A DNA stretch of 26,916 nt from UBA12158 sp035562735 (GTDB lineage Bacteria; Patescibacteriota; Microgenomatia; UBA12405). Position numbers and translations under genes: made by a program. Below the pieces are notes generated by a model. It was given only the letters and a program-made list of their open reading frames with translations, searched no databases and was not told the origin of the DNA. This document shows, in pieces, positions 1-8,089 of the stretch; within the stretch, counting starts at the first letter, position 1, and each line of letters begins with the position of its first letter. The stretch is from NCBI GenBank assembly GCA_035562735.1, contig DATMWB010000008.1, forward strand, positions 1-26,916. Direction: 5' to 3'.

Positions 1-170
1 TTTAAATCATAAAAGGGGATTAGATTTTTTTCTTCCCCATAGTCCTTTATTAACTCCTTTGTTCTATCTTCACTTCGGTTATATATACTCACACTTATCC
101 CATTATCTGCCATGTTTTTGGCTAAATTTCCACCCATAACCGACAAACCAACTACTCCAATTTTATTCAT
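1..170 (-). CDS. gnd: 6-phosphogluconate dehydrogenase, N-terminal fragment (cut by window edge)
   Basis: The minus strand is open from an ATG at 170 to the window edge, giving 56 codons that begin MNKIGVVGLSVMGGNLAKNM. This is the NADP-binding Rossmann start of the 6-phosphogluconate dehydrogenase family: a GxxxMGxNLAxN signature, then the end of the second beta strand followed by NRS (NRT in most members). Family members oxidise and decarboxylate 6-phosphogluconate to ribulose 5-phosphate in the pentose phosphate pathway. The catalytic and C-terminal domains lie outside the window, so other beta-hydroxyacid dehydrogenases are possible, but the MGxNLAxNM spacing favours Gnd. It is divergent from the glycosyltransferase at 266. 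A TATACT box lies 6 nt upstream of the ATG. Confidence 0.8.
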   Translation of the reverse strand, partial: MNKIGVVGLSVMGGNLAKNMADNGISVSIYNRSEDRTKELIKDYGEEKNLIPFYDL

Positions 171-176
171 AAAACG

Positions 177-182
177 AGTATA
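177..182 (-). promoter_or_regulatory. -10 box of gnd, leaderless spacing
   Basis: On the minus strand TATACT is followed by 6 nt (CGTTTT) and then the gnd ATG, which places the expected transcription start at or next to the start codon. No convincing -35 is seen and there is no Shine-Dalgarno sequence. Confidence 0.5.
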
Positions 183-265
183 TCATTTGGTATTTTTGAT
201 ACTCTCTGGTGATATTATCAATTTAAGAACAGCCACTTATTGTTCCCAATTCTTATCCAAACTTT

Positions 266-1612
266 ATGGTCTTAGCAAAAGTCAAAGTATTTTTAAAAAA
301 ACACCAGAGTCTACTGATAATTCTTTTCATTGCCTTCGTTTTCCGCCTCTCCCTAATTCCTCTTGTTACTCATGGTGATTTATTTACTCAAAGTGAGTGG
401 GGGAATTGGCTTTATACTCACAATTTCAATGAATTTTACAGTTGGAATCAATGGTTAAGTGAATGGCCAAACCACCCCCCTCTTATTTCCTGGTTCTACT
501 TTTTCGTCTACAAAACTCACAGTTTTTTTATGATGTTGTTTTCCAACATCGGAAATTTTATTGCTCTCAATCGCCTCGCCCCCACAAAATTTATTTGGTT
601 TTTTGATTTTACAAAGTGGTATGGAAGCGCCATATTTCCCGGAACCTTTCATCTACAGGGGATCACTGCCACCATTAAGTTTTTTATGATTTTATCTGAC
701 CTTGCCATCGCTAGTTTGATATATCTAATTTGTAAGCGAGCCAAAGTAAATTGGAAAAAATATATTCTAGTCTATTTATTTTTACCTTTTTCTTGGTACT
801 TGTCGGCTATGTGGGGTCAATCAGATCCTCTTGCTTATGTTTTTTTGATTATTAGTTTTATTTTGTTAAATTCTCGCCTTATTTTCCTTTCACCTCTCCT
901 TTTTGCGCTTTCTTTAAATTTAAAACCCACCGGTCTTATTTTGGCTCCACTCTTTTTATGGATTTTTTATAAACAACGTCGTCAAAAACTTCAGTTTGTT
1001 CTTGGCTTTGTAATTGCCCTGATTTTCACCTTATACATAACTTCATTGTTTACCCAAAAACCACTTATTGAATTTATAAGAAACGATTTAATTCATCGCC
1101 TCTTTTCCACCAAAACCCCCTTTACTGTTGTCAGTTCTTTTAATTTTTGGTTTATTTTTCATGCAAAAAGTTTAGTTTCCGAAATGACACCTTATTTATT
1201 TATCCCCGCCAAAATCTGGGGCTATATATTTTTTACCCTCACAGCTATTGCCTCTTTTCTTGTTGTCAGGGCTAAAAAACTTGACACAATTTTTCTCTCA
1301 ATTTTCATTAGTAGTTTTGGGGCTTGGTTATTTATGACCAATATGTATGAGCGTTATGTTTTTGCCGGCTTAGTCTCCCTTCTCTTCTTTTGCATCTATC
1401 ATCCAAAATACTTTAAATATTTTATTATCTTTTCATTTATTTTTTGGATAAATCTTTATCATGGTTGGTGGCAACCACCCCAGCTAGATTTCTTAAAAGA
1501 TATTCTTTTATGGAACAATCGCCTTTTTCCAAGATTACTTTCAATAATTAACGTGTTTGCTTACCTAAAATTTTTAAAATCACTTCGCCTTTTCTTCGGT
1601 TTTACTTCTTGA
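266..1612 (+). CDS. GT-C fold membrane glycosyltransferase (Gpi18/PIG-M-like mannosyltransferase family)
   Basis: This 448-residue polytopic membrane protein has about ten hydrophobic segments starting at residues 17-33. An acidic first loop follows (HGDLFTQSEWGNWLY, about residues 36-50), and a WGQSDPLAYVF motif lies near residue 184. The GQ(S/A)D motif after a membrane segment and the early acidic loop are typical of lipid-linked-sugar GT-C enzymes such as the Gpi18-like family. The protein probably transfers a sugar from a polyprenyl-phosphate donor outside the membrane for envelope glycan or glycoprotein synthesis; donor and acceptor cannot be told. The ATG at 266 precedes the first hydrophobic helix; no Shine-Dalgarno is visible. 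It lies divergent from gnd and just upstream of recA, with which it has no evident functional tie. Confidence 0.7.
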   Translation: MVLAKVKVFLKKHQSLLIILFIAFVFRLSLIPLVTHGDLFTQSEWGNWLYTHNFNEFYSWNQWLSEWPNHPPLISWFYFFVYKTHSFFMMLFSNIGNFIALNRLAPTKFIWFFDFTKWYGSAIFPGTFHLQGITATIKFFMILSDLAIASLIYLICKRAKVNWKKYILVYLFLPFSWYLSAMWGQSDPLAYVFLIISFILLNSRLIFLSPLLFALSLNLKPTGLILAPLFLWIFYKQRRQKLQFVLGFVIALIFTLYITSLFTQKPLIEFIRNDLIHRLFSTKTPFTVVSSFNFWFIFHAKSLVSEMTPYLFIPAKIWGYIFFTLTAIASFLVVRAKKLDTIFLSIFISSFGAWLFMTNMYERYVFAGLVSLLFFCIYHPKYFKYFIIFSFIFWINLYHGWWQPPQLDFLKDILLWNNRLFPRLLSIINVFAYLKFLKSLRLFFGFTS

Positions 1613-1638
1613 CTTGATATAGTCGCGGTTGCTATTAC
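1609..1638 (+). promoter_or_regulatory. recA promoter (TTGACT / TATTAC)
   Basis: TTGACT at 1609-1614, an 18-nt spacer and TATTAC at 1633-1638 form a credible sigma70-type promoter that overlaps the end of the upstream glycosyltransferase gene. The recA ATG follows the -10 by only 6 nt, so the transcript would start at about the A of the ATG. I see no LexA-type operator. Confidence 0.6.
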
Positions 1639-1644
1639 TAAGTC

Positions 1645-2742
1645 ATGAAAAATAAAAAGATCAAAAAAGAAAAAGTTACTTCAACAGCTATGACCGGTAC
1701 TAATCTCCAAAACAAAAAAAATGAAGCAGTTCGCCTAGCCATGGAACAAATTACCAAAGCCTATGGTGAAGGTTCGATTATGAAAATGGGAGAGCGAACC
1801 GATATGGATATTGAAGTTGTCCCCACTGGTTGTCTAACTCTTGATATTGCTCTAGGTGTTGGTGGTTTACCCCGTGGCCGAATTACAGAAATTTTTGGAC
1901 CTGAAGCTTCAGGAAAAACCACCCTGTCGCTTCACGTCATTGCTGAAGTACAAAAGATGGGTGGTACTGCCGCCTTTATTGATGCTGAACACGCCCTTGA
2001 ACCAGTTCGAGCCGCTACCGTTGGTGTCGATTTAAACAATCTATTAATTTCCCAGCCTGACAATGGTGAACAAGCTCTCGAAATTGTTGAGACTTTAGTT
2101 AGAAGCAATGCCGTTGATGTTATCGTTGTTGATTCTGTCGCCGCACTAGTTCCCAAAGCTGAAATTGAGGGTGAAATGGGCGATTCTATGATGGGTGTCC
2201 AGGCTCGTCTTATGTCTCAAGCTCTTAGAAAACTAACTGGAGCTATTAGCAAATCAAAAGCTGTTGTTATTTTTACCAATCAACTCCGCCAAAAAATTGG
2301 TGTCATGTTTGGTAATCCAGAAACAACCCCAGGTGGTCTAGCACTAAAATTTTATTCTTCTGTTCGTATCGATGTCAGAAAAATTGCTAATATCAAAACT
2401 CCCGCAGGTGAATCTATTGGTTCTCAGCATCGTGCTCGTATTGTCAAAAATAAAGTAGCCCCACCCTTCAAAGAAGCTGAGTTTGACATCATGAATACTG
2501 AGGGAATTTCTGTAAATGGTTCTCTTGTTGATATGGCCATACTCCACGGTCTTATAACAAAATCCGGCGCCTTCTTTAAAATCGACGGTCAAAATATTCA
2601 AGGTCGCGAAGGTTCAAAAAAGTATCTTAAGGACAATCCAAAAATTGCTAAAGATTTGACCAATAAAATATGGGAAAAAGTTAGAAACGACGCCAACAAT
2701 GCCACTCAAGCTACAACGTCTCCTGCCGAGCCGCAGGACTAA
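1645..2742 (+). CDS. recA: RecA recombinase
   Basis: This 365-residue protein is a complete RecA, the ATP-dependent DNA strand-exchange protein of homologous recombination. A basic N-terminal extension (residues 1-25) precedes the polymerisation helix (NEAVRLAMEQITKAYGEGSI). The Walker A motif GPEASGKT is at 85-92, with the DAEHAL segment near 113-118. Walker B (VIVVDSVAAL) is at 159-168, and loop L1 (EIEGEMGD) and L2 (FTNQLRQKIGVMFGNPETTPGG) follow. The C-terminal domain ends in a short Ala/Thr/Pro tail without the strongly acidic end of E. coli RecA. Start at 1645 is chosen because it follows the promoter by 6 nt. recX overlaps its 3' end, the usual recA-recX pairing. Confidence 0.98.
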   Translation: MKNKKIKKEKVTSTAMTGTNLQNKKNEAVRLAMEQITKAYGEGSIMKMGERTDMDIEVVPTGCLTLDIALGVGGLPRGRITEIFGPEASGKTTLSLHVIAEVQKMGGTAAFIDAEHALEPVRAATVGVDLNNLLISQPDNGEQALEIVETLVRSNAVDVIVVDSVAALVPKAEIEGEMGDSMMGVQARLMSQALRKLTGAISKSKAVVIFTNQLRQKIGVMFGNPETTPGGLALKFYSSVRIDVRKIANIKTPAGESIGSQHRARIVKNKVAPPFKEAEFDIMNTEGISVNGSLVDMAILHGLITKSGAFFKIDGQNIQGREGSKKYLKDNPKIAKDLTNKIWEKVRNDANNATQATTSPAEPQD

Positions 2743-3334
2743 AAATCGCATTTGGCTGATTTTAAGTGATTCAAGTAAGCTACCCTTCTATATTGATGAT
2801 GTAGTCACCCTTGGTTTAAAAGCCAATCAAGACATTAGTGATGATTTGTTTGAGAAGATAAAGACTCGCTGTCTTTATTATCTTCTATACAATTATTCCC
2901 TTAACCAAGTGGCTCTTTCACCAAAAATATCTCAGATTTTATCCCCCAAGATAAAAAGCAAATTATATTTTTATCTAAAAAAATATAAATTTGAGGGTGA
3001 ATATATTTACCTAGTAGAGGAGATACTTACAAAATTAGATTCCTTAAATTTACTGGATAACAAGGCATTTACTGAACATCTTCTTCGCAAAAATAAAAAA
3101 CGTTCCCACCAATATTTGTCCCGCCTTTTTTCCTTCTATCATCTTCCATTGCCCAATACCTCCTTAAGTAATGATGTTCAAAACATAATGGAAATTTTAC
3201 AAAAGAAAAAATACTCATCAATAAATTGGGCGGAAAACTCTGCGAAAAATAAAATTATCGCTTCTCTTGCCAGAAAAGGTTTTGCCTATAATGACATAAA
3301 AACTGCAATTGACGAAACAGAAAAAAACAGGTAA
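2699..3334 (+). CDS. recX: RecX-family regulator of RecA
   Basis: This 211-residue protein begins inside the end of recA (44-nt overlap in another frame). The N-terminal part (IWLILSDSSKLPFYIDDVV followed by LGLKANQDIS) matches the RecX opening, in which a short beta segment precedes the helical repeats. The C-terminal KIIASLARKGFAYNDIKTAID is the classic RecX end motif (LxRKGFxxxxIxxai). RecX proteins bind in the RecA filament groove and limit its growth and activity. The middle is diverged and Leu/Lys/Tyr rich. The ATG at 2699 is the only ATG before the first conserved strand, but a non-ATG start near the recA stop cannot be ruled out. Position directly behind recA supports the call. Confidence 0.8.
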   Translation: MPLKLQRLLPSRRTKNRIWLILSDSSKLPFYIDDVVTLGLKANQDISDDLFEKIKTRCLYYLLYNYSLNQVALSPKISQILSPKIKSKLYFYLKKYKFEGEYIYLVEEILTKLDSLNLLDNKAFTEHLLRKNKKRSHQYLSRLFSFYHLPLPNTSLSNDVQNIMEILQKKKYSSINWAENSAKNKIIASLARKGFAYNDIKTAIDETEKNR

Positions 3335-3403
3335 ACTACTCCTGACTTTAATATCAATTTTAATTTATAAATTTCACTTTTTTACTATCAACCTTAAAAT
3401 GCT

Positions 3404-3485
3404 CTCTGAATTAACCTTTTTCCCGGCTTTATTACGCTCAGAGTAACCCTTTTTCGATAAGTAAACAAGTGTATTGGAGGTTTCT
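3404..3485 (+). promoter_or_regulatory. Structured leader and Shine-Dalgarno of rny
   Basis: The space before rny contains an inverted repeat CTCTGA (3404-3409) / TCAGAG (3438-3443), near-repeated TAACC-T-rich stretches on both sides, and a strong GGAGG (3476-3480) spaced 5 nt from the ATG at 3486. The GGAGG is one of only two clear Shine-Dalgarno sequences noticed in the window and fixes the start. A promoter is likely in the AT-rich stretch around 3355-3400 but I cannot place it with confidence. Confidence 0.45.
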
Positions 3486-5099
3486 ATGTTCAATTCTTTT
3501 CTTTCAAAGTTCAAGAGTCTTCTAAATGGCTCAAGCGATATTTCCAGTACCGCGTCTAATTCCACAACAACAGTAAATGAAGTTGTTTCTGAAACTATTA
3601 CCACGGATACCGATGCAGATCATAATCGGGTAGTTTTTTCTCCTAAAAAAGCAGATAAAGCTGAAAAAGGAAAAAAAGTTGTTATGGCCACTGTTCCCAA
3701 TCCTCAAATTGATGCCCAAGCTCAGGCTCAGGCAAAAATTATCATTGAAAATGCTCGTCGTCTTGAAAGCGAAGCCAAGATCAAAGAAGCTGAAATTTTC
3801 CAGAGATTAAAATCTCTGAATGATAAAGAAAATTATTTAATTCAAAAAGAACAATCAATTGACACACAGCAAGCCGAAATTAAGAAAAAAGCTGATCAAA
3901 TTGATGAACTTTATCGTAAGCAGCTAGAAAAATTAGAAAATATCTCTGGTCTTGATGTCGACAAAGCTAAGCAACTTTTGATGAGCAGTGTCGAGAAAAA
4001 AATGACATCTTGGCTTGCCAAAAAAATTGAAGAAAGTAAAGATGATTTAAGTACCCGTCAAGATGAACTGGCTAAAGAAATTTTATCTGAAGCCATTACC
4101 CACGGAGTAACTGACTATGTTGCCGAATACACCGTATCAACCATTACCTTACCTGATGAAAAAATAAAAGGTAAGATCATTGGTCGAGAGGGCCGCAATA
4201 TTCGTGCATTTGAAAAAGCCACTGGTGTTGAATTAGAACTTGATGAAACCAACGATATTCGAATTTCATCTTTTGACTCTACTCGCCGTGAAGTTGCCCG
4301 ATTAACTCTCGAAAAATTAATCAAAGATGGTCGCATTCAGCCAGTTAAAATTGAGCAATTAGTTGCTCAAACAAGGGCTGATATGGACAAAATTTTATTA
4401 AACGAGGGTAAAAGAATTTGTCAGGAAATTGGTGTTTACAGTTTACCCGTTGATTTAATCAAGGAAATTGGAAAATTCAAATTTAGATTTTCCTATGGTC
4501 AAAATCTTGCCAAACATACTATTGAAGCGGTCAAGATTGCGGTTGCTCTTGCCTACGAATTAAAAGCCGATGTCAATACAGTTAGGCTCGGAACCCTTCT
4601 TCACGATGTTGGTAAAGTAATCAATGATCAAGAGGGAACCCATATCGAGTTGGGTGTTGATTTACTTCGTCATTATAAGATGCCAGAAGCTGTCATCAAT
4701 GCTGTTGCTGAGCACCACGAGGACAAGCCATTTTCCTCAGTTGAGTCAGTACTCGTTTATTTAGGTGATGCGGCATCTGGAGCCCGTCCAGGGGCCCGTT
4801 ATGAGGTCCATGAAGAGTATTTGAAGAGAATGCAAAACATTGAAGAAGTCGCCAAGGGTTTTGCTGGAGTCATCAGTGTGGCTGCTTATCAAGCAGGTCG
4901 AGAAGTTATGGTTATCGTTGAGCCCTCGACGGTAAATGACGAGGAAGCCACAGTCCTTAGCCAAAATATTGCTGATAAACTCGAAGAAGAAGCCAAATGG
5001 GCTGGTCAGATAAAAGTGACAGTTATCCGAGAACTTAGGACATCTTCGACTATCGTTGGTAGCAAAATCAATAAAAATGCGGTTAAAAATGAAGGGTAA
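3486..5099 (+). CDS. rny: Ribonuclease Y, form lacking the N-terminal membrane anchor
   Basis: This 537-residue protein is the endoribonuclease that starts mRNA decay in many bacteria. A Ser/Thr-rich, charged N-terminus (about residues 1-75) leads into a long coiled coil (about 76-160). The KH domain has GKIIGREGRNIR at 229-240. The HD phosphohydrolase domain has HDVGK at 373-377 and the downstream AEHHEDKP metal-site segment, and the protein ends with the conserved C-terminal region. Length is close to the usual 510-530. Unlike typical RNase Y, the first 70 residues contain no hydrophobic helix, so the protein should be cytosolic or held by a partner. The ATG at 3486 is chosen over an in-frame TTG at 3474 because GGAGG lies 5 nt before it and overlaps the TTG. 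Confidence 0.93.
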   Translation: MFNSFLSKFKSLLNGSSDISSTASNSTTTVNEVVSETITTDTDADHNRVVFSPKKADKAEKGKKVVMATVPNPQIDAQAQAQAKIIIENARRLESEAKIKEAEIFQRLKSLNDKENYLIQKEQSIDTQQAEIKKKADQIDELYRKQLEKLENISGLDVDKAKQLLMSSVEKKMTSWLAKKIEESKDDLSTRQDELAKEILSEAITHGVTDYVAEYTVSTITLPDEKIKGKIIGREGRNIRAFEKATGVELELDETNDIRISSFDSTRREVARLTLEKLIKDGRIQPVKIEQLVAQTRADMDKILLNEGKRICQEIGVYSLPVDLIKEIGKFKFRFSYGQNLAKHTIEAVKIAVALAYELKADVNTVRLGTLLHDVGKVINDQEGTHIELGVDLLRHYKMPEAVINAVAEHHEDKPFSSVESVLVYLGDAASGARPGARYEVHEEYLKRMQNIEEVAKGFAGVISVAAYQAGREVMVIVEPSTVNDEEATVLSQNIADKLEEEAKWAGQIKVTVIRELRTSSTIVGSKINKNAVKNEG

Positions 5100-5160
5100 T
5101 ACTTGAAATTTAATGGAAAGTAGCTAATAATGATAACTGAATTATAAATTCAAGAAATAA

Positions 5161-5433
5161 ATGACCAAAAAAGATCTAATCGAAGTAGTAGCTCAAAAAG
5201 CTAAACTGTCTAAGAAAGCTGCCAAGGTTTCTGTTGAGACCTTTTTAAATGAAATCATGAAGGCCCTTGCTTCTGGTGAAGTTGTCAAACTCTCTGGGTT
5301 TGGTACCTTCAAAACCAAAATGTTCAAGGCTAAAACCATCAAAGCGATTGGATCCAAAGAATCCAAAAAAATCGTTGCTCGACGTATGCCTCGATACATT
5401 CCTGGTACCAAAGTCAAGAAAATGGTCAAATAA
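5161..5433 (+). CDS. HU/IHF-family DNA-binding protein
   Basis: This 90-residue protein fits the HU fold. The N-terminal helices (TKKDLIEVVAQKAKLSKKAAK) are followed by the dimerisation segment and the diagnostic GEVVKLSGFGTFKTK, and the end PRYIPGTKVKKMVK equals the usual (P)xFxPGxxLK. It should be a small, abundant nucleoid protein that bends DNA as a dimer. The DNA-intercalating arm is unusual: where most HU proteins carry R-NP-TG, this one reads KAIGSKES, without the tip proline, and it has extra Arg/Lys. An AT-rich region with TATAAA at 5143-5148 lies 12 nt before the ATG. The gene is followed by a repeat element and a strong terminator. Confidence 0.9.
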   Translation: MTKKDLIEVVAQKAKLSKKAAKVSVETFLNEIMKALASGEVVKLSGFGTFKTKMFKAKTIKAIGSKESKKIVARRMPRYIPGTKVKKMVK

Positions 5434-5443
5434 GAAAATACAC

Positions 5444-5480
5444 GTCATTGCGAGGAAGTAATCTTCCGAAGCAATCTCGT
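5444..5480. repeat. Dispersed palindromic repeat (GTCATTGCGAG family), copy 1
   Basis: A 37-bp element starts GTCATTGCGAGGAAG and ends CGAAGCAATCTCGT. Its ends (ATTGC/GCAAT) and its centre (GGAAG TAAT CTTCC) are inverted repeats, so it folds as an imperfect hairpin. The same GTCATTGCGAG end occurs in the cassette inside miaA (12674-12780), showing a family of small mobile or amplified palindromes. Confidence 0.75.
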
Positions 5481-5483
5481 ATC

Positions 5484-5511
5484 AAAATCCCTCACTTCGG
5501 TGGGGGATTTT
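5484..5511. terminator. Bidirectional intrinsic terminator between HU gene and GT-C gene
   Basis: A 12-bp stem (5484-5495 with 5500-5511, one G-T pair) is capped by a C(TTCG)G tetraloop and followed by a T-rich run on the plus strand (TTTTTAGTTTTT). On the minus strand the stem ends in ATTTTGAT, so it can serve the convergent glycosyltransferase gene as well. Confidence 0.85.
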
Positions 5512-5522
5512 TAGTTTTTAAT

Positions 5523-7001
5523 TTATTTTCCTCTCCATACTTCAAACGCCATCTTTCCTGAAGCGTTATCAAAAGTGGCTACTTGTTCTAATTTGTCTTT
5601 TACATTTTCTTCAGGTGGGTTTCCTACCGATACCACAAAATATCGATTTGGCCGAATAATGTCCTTACCCCAATCTATTTGACCAATCATATATTTTCCA
5701 AAATATATTTCACCACCCTTTATTATTCGGTTTTGAGTAATTGAAGGATCCCACTTTTGAAAAAAAGCTAGATATAAATAAGGAATTCCAGAATATTCCT
5801 TTCCGAGTCCCCAACGGTAATTTCCATATCGATAATCAACAAAAATTTCATTAGTGCTGTCTTCTACTGACTTTAGAAAATGAGCTATTGGACGATATCC
5901 TTGAAAAGTTTCTCCAAGTTCCTTTGGAAAATGCCAAAAATATATCAATCCAAAATTAATCAAGACAACTAATACAAGCGACCACCAAATTTTATTAATT
6001 CTACCTATTCCTACCGCAGTTAAAATGGTTAGAGGTACGACAGTATTTAAATTTCTAATCAGACTAAAATCACCAATCGTAAGGGCCGCGGTCACCGGTG
6101 AAAATAAAAGCCAAATCCAAAAAAAATTATTTTTTATCTTTTTAATACCTAAAAATATTGGTACTATCATTGGCCAAAGTAATAATCCAGGTGTAAAGGG
6201 ATTGTCTTTTACCAATATGTTCAAACCATTTAAAAACAATATTTTTGGATTTAAATATTTCGCATAATTTCGAATGAATTCAATTAGAATGCTAAAAATA
6301 TTTGCCCCTTCTGCTGACCATATCATTTCTGTTTTTGCTCTTGCCCCAGGACCAGCATTCAATAGATAATCAATTAGCAAAGGTAAAGCCAATACAAAGC
6401 CAACAAGCCAATACTTCCATACCTTTTTCCCAAAATAGATTATTCCTCCAGCAAACATTATTAGCGGAACTAGTAGCCATTCAGTGTGGTAGGCATACAT
6501 TGAAATTACCAAAATAATCGAAGATAACCATAAGTTTTTCTTCATTAAAAAATATATTCCCAGACTTAAAAACAGTAACGCCAAATTTGCCTCCCAGGCC
6601 ATCCGTGATGCATAAATATGCCATGGAGTAATTACGAGTAGTGCTGAAGACCACATTGCTATCTGGCGTTTTTTTGTTAATTCAAAAGCAATTAATCCGA
6701 TTATTACTATTGTCAGTAATCCAGCAATAATTGATGGCAATCTAACTACTAGCTCTGTATTTCCAAAAATATATACCAGAGGCGATAAAATGTAAGTGTA
6801 TAGAGGTGCTTTATATGTCCCGTATGAAGGAAATGATAAAGGGTAAGGATTTCCATGTTCATCCTTTCCACTCATGGCAATGCTATAAGCATCATAAGCA
6901 ATTGAAATCTCATCATTTGATAAATGAGGGGGGATAGAATCAACTTTATATAGTCTTGAAAAAATACCAATTATTAGTAAAAATATGACAAACTTTTTCA
7001 T
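5523..7001 (-). CDS. GT-C fold glycosyltransferase, ArnT/PMT (GT39-like) family
   Basis: This 492-residue polytopic protein starts with a membrane helix (KFVIFLLIIGIF) followed by the periplasmic loop RLYKVDSIPPHLSNDEISIAYDAYSI. The Asp-Glu pair there (near residues 29-30) is the hallmark of dolichyl/undecaprenyl-phosphate sugar transferases such as ArnT and protein O-mannosyltransferases. Further motifs are YKAPLYTY, VRLPSIIAGLL and the RMAWEANLAL segment, then many hydrophobic helices and a soluble C-terminal part of about 120 residues. It probably moves a sugar from a lipid-phosphate donor to an envelope lipid or protein on the outer face of the membrane. It overlaps the upstream membrane gene by an ATGA junction, so the two are translated together. 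Confidence 0.8.
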   Translation of the reverse strand: MKKFVIFLLIIGIFSRLYKVDSIPPHLSNDEISIAYDAYSIAMSGKDEHGNPYPLSFPSYGTYKAPLYTYILSPLVYIFGNTELVVRLPSIIAGLLTIVIIGLIAFELTKKRQIAMWSSALLVITPWHIYASRMAWEANLALLFLSLGIYFLMKKNLWLSSIILVISMYAYHTEWLLVPLIMFAGGIIYFGKKVWKYWLVGFVLALPLLIDYLLNAGPGARAKTEMIWSAEGANIFSILIEFIRNYAKYLNPKILFLNGLNILVKDNPFTPGLLLWPMIVPIFLGIKKIKNNFFWIWLLFSPVTAALTIGDFSLIRNLNTVVPLTILTAVGIGRINKIWWSLVLVVLINFGLIYFWHFPKELGETFQGYRPIAHFLKSVEDSTNEIFVDYRYGNYRWGLGKEYSGIPYLYLAFFQKWDPSITQNRIIKGGEIYFGKYMIGQIDWGKDIIRPNRYFVVSVGNPPEENVKDKLEQVATFDNASGKMAFEVWRGK

Positions 7002-7459
7002 CTAATTAGTCCTGATAAAAATAGTGGACTGAGCCACAACAAATATTTACCAGGATTTGGATCTTTCTCAATAGATATTAAAATTATCCCTAAAATTATT
7101 AGTCCCACATTCCACCATCTCTTTTTAAGCATCAACCAAATAAACAAAACTAAAGGTAGAAAAAAATAATTTCCCGACCATAAAATATCAATACTTCTTC
7201 CGACTATTGATTTAACAATTATAGTTTTATTCCACCAAATTGTCCTAAATCTATATGGCAAAATATCTTGATTTTTCTGAAAGTTGACAACTGTCTCGAC
7301 ATATTTCTCTTCTCTCCAAAATGGTTTTTGGATTTTAAAGGTCATAATTACCAGCAATACCGTTCCCACTAGCAAAAAAATTATTTTAATCCATTTTCGA
7401 AGCACAAGTAATTCTAACAAAGAAAAATTGGAGTAATTTAATAAGATTCCAAGAAACAT
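6998..7459 (-). CDS. Membrane protein of unknown function, partner of the GT-C gene
   Basis: About 153 residues, with hydrophobic segments near residues 24-42, 95-111 and 117-131, and a short hydrophobic end. The central part (PFWREEKYVETVVNFQKNQ) is soluble. I do not recognise the family. The shape resembles a fragment of a multi-spanning GT-C or O-antigen polymerase-like protein, but nothing diagnostic is present. I prefer the ATG at 7459 over a GTG at 7465 two codons earlier; neither has a Shine-Dalgarno. The stop overlaps the ATG of the following glycosyltransferase by 4 nt, which points to a shared job in envelope sugar transfer (inference from context only). Confidence 0.6.
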   Translation of the reverse strand: MFLGILLNYSNFSLLELLVLRKWIKIIFLLVGTVLLVIMTFKIQKPFWREEKYVETVVNFQKNQDILPYRFRTIWWNKTIIVKSIVGRSIDILWSGNYFFLPLVLFIWLMLKKRWWNVGLIILGIILISIEKDPNPGKYLLWLSPLFLSGLIR

Positions 7460-7486
7460 TGTCACTTATTAGTTGTAAAATAGGTT

Positions 7487-8089
7487 ATGCTTTCCGAATC
7501 CCAAATTTTTTTACTTCACCGGAAATACTCTCATGGAAAATATAAAAATCAAATTTTGGATTTAGTTTGGACCCACAGTCAAATTGTCCGAGAAATGTCA
7601 CTTCAAATCGCTAATAAATTAATTAGTAAATATGGAATTAGTATTAATTTAGAATTATTAACTGCCGGTGCCCTTATTCATGATTTAGGTTTTTATAAAT
7701 GCTTTGATGATAATTTTAATGAGATTGAAAAATATATTCAACACAGCCACTTTGGATATGAACTTTGCCATCAAGAAGGGATTTCCGAATCCTTATCTCG
7801 TTTTTGCCTAGTCCACAATGGTGTTGGTATCTATCCAAATATCCCCATATCTTTAGAGGAGGAAATTGTCACTTATGCTGATTGTTTTCATAGCAAAAGT
7901 TATCCATATTACAAAAAAATAAGCGACATCAAAAAAATGCTTATAAAATATCGTCCCGAAGATGAAGTTATCATCAACCGTTTGCAAAGAAAATTTGGGA
8001 TTCCTGAATTATCGACAATAAAAGAAAAATATAAATTTTGGCACCAAAAAATTAATCAAGAACTCAAAAAAATAAAATCAAAATTATGA
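7487..8089 (+). CDS. HD-domain phosphohydrolase
   Basis: This 200-residue soluble protein has an HD metal-dependent phosphohydrolase domain. The metal ligands are H30 (VWTHSQIV), H65-D66 (GALIHDLGF), later histidines at 86/88 and 110 (LVHNG), and D132 (TYADCFHS). It resembles small HDIG-type proteins acting on nucleotides. It is followed by nadE with an ATGA overlap and then by a NadM-like gene. In Firmicutes an HD protein (YqeK, a diadenosine tetraphosphatase) sits beside nadD in a similar way, so a nucleotide-cleaning role next to NAD synthesis is plausible, but this is inference. TAAAAT at 7476-7481 ends 5 nt before the ATG. Confidence 0.8.
   Translation: MLSESQIFLLHRKYSHGKYKNQILDLVWTHSQIVREMSLQIANKLISKYGISINLELLTAGALIHDLGFYKCFDDNFNEIEKYIQHSHFGYELCHQEGISESLSRFCLVHNGVGIYPNIPISLEEEIVTYADCFHSKSYPYYKKISDIKKMLIKYRPEDEVIINRLQRKFGIPELSTIKEKYKFWHQKINQELKKIKSKL

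Noticed and set aside
112..378. An 88-codon plus-strand reading frame at the left edge.
   Set aside because: It overlaps gnd on the other strand and the start of the GT-C gene in another frame; the translation has no pattern.
1609..1644. LexA-type SOS operator at recA.
   Set aside because: No GAACN4GTTC or CTGN10CAG type palindrome is visible near the promoter.
3474..3485. TTG at 3474 as the start of rny.
   Set aside because: It overlaps the GGAGG that serves the ATG at 3486, so the ATG is the likely start.
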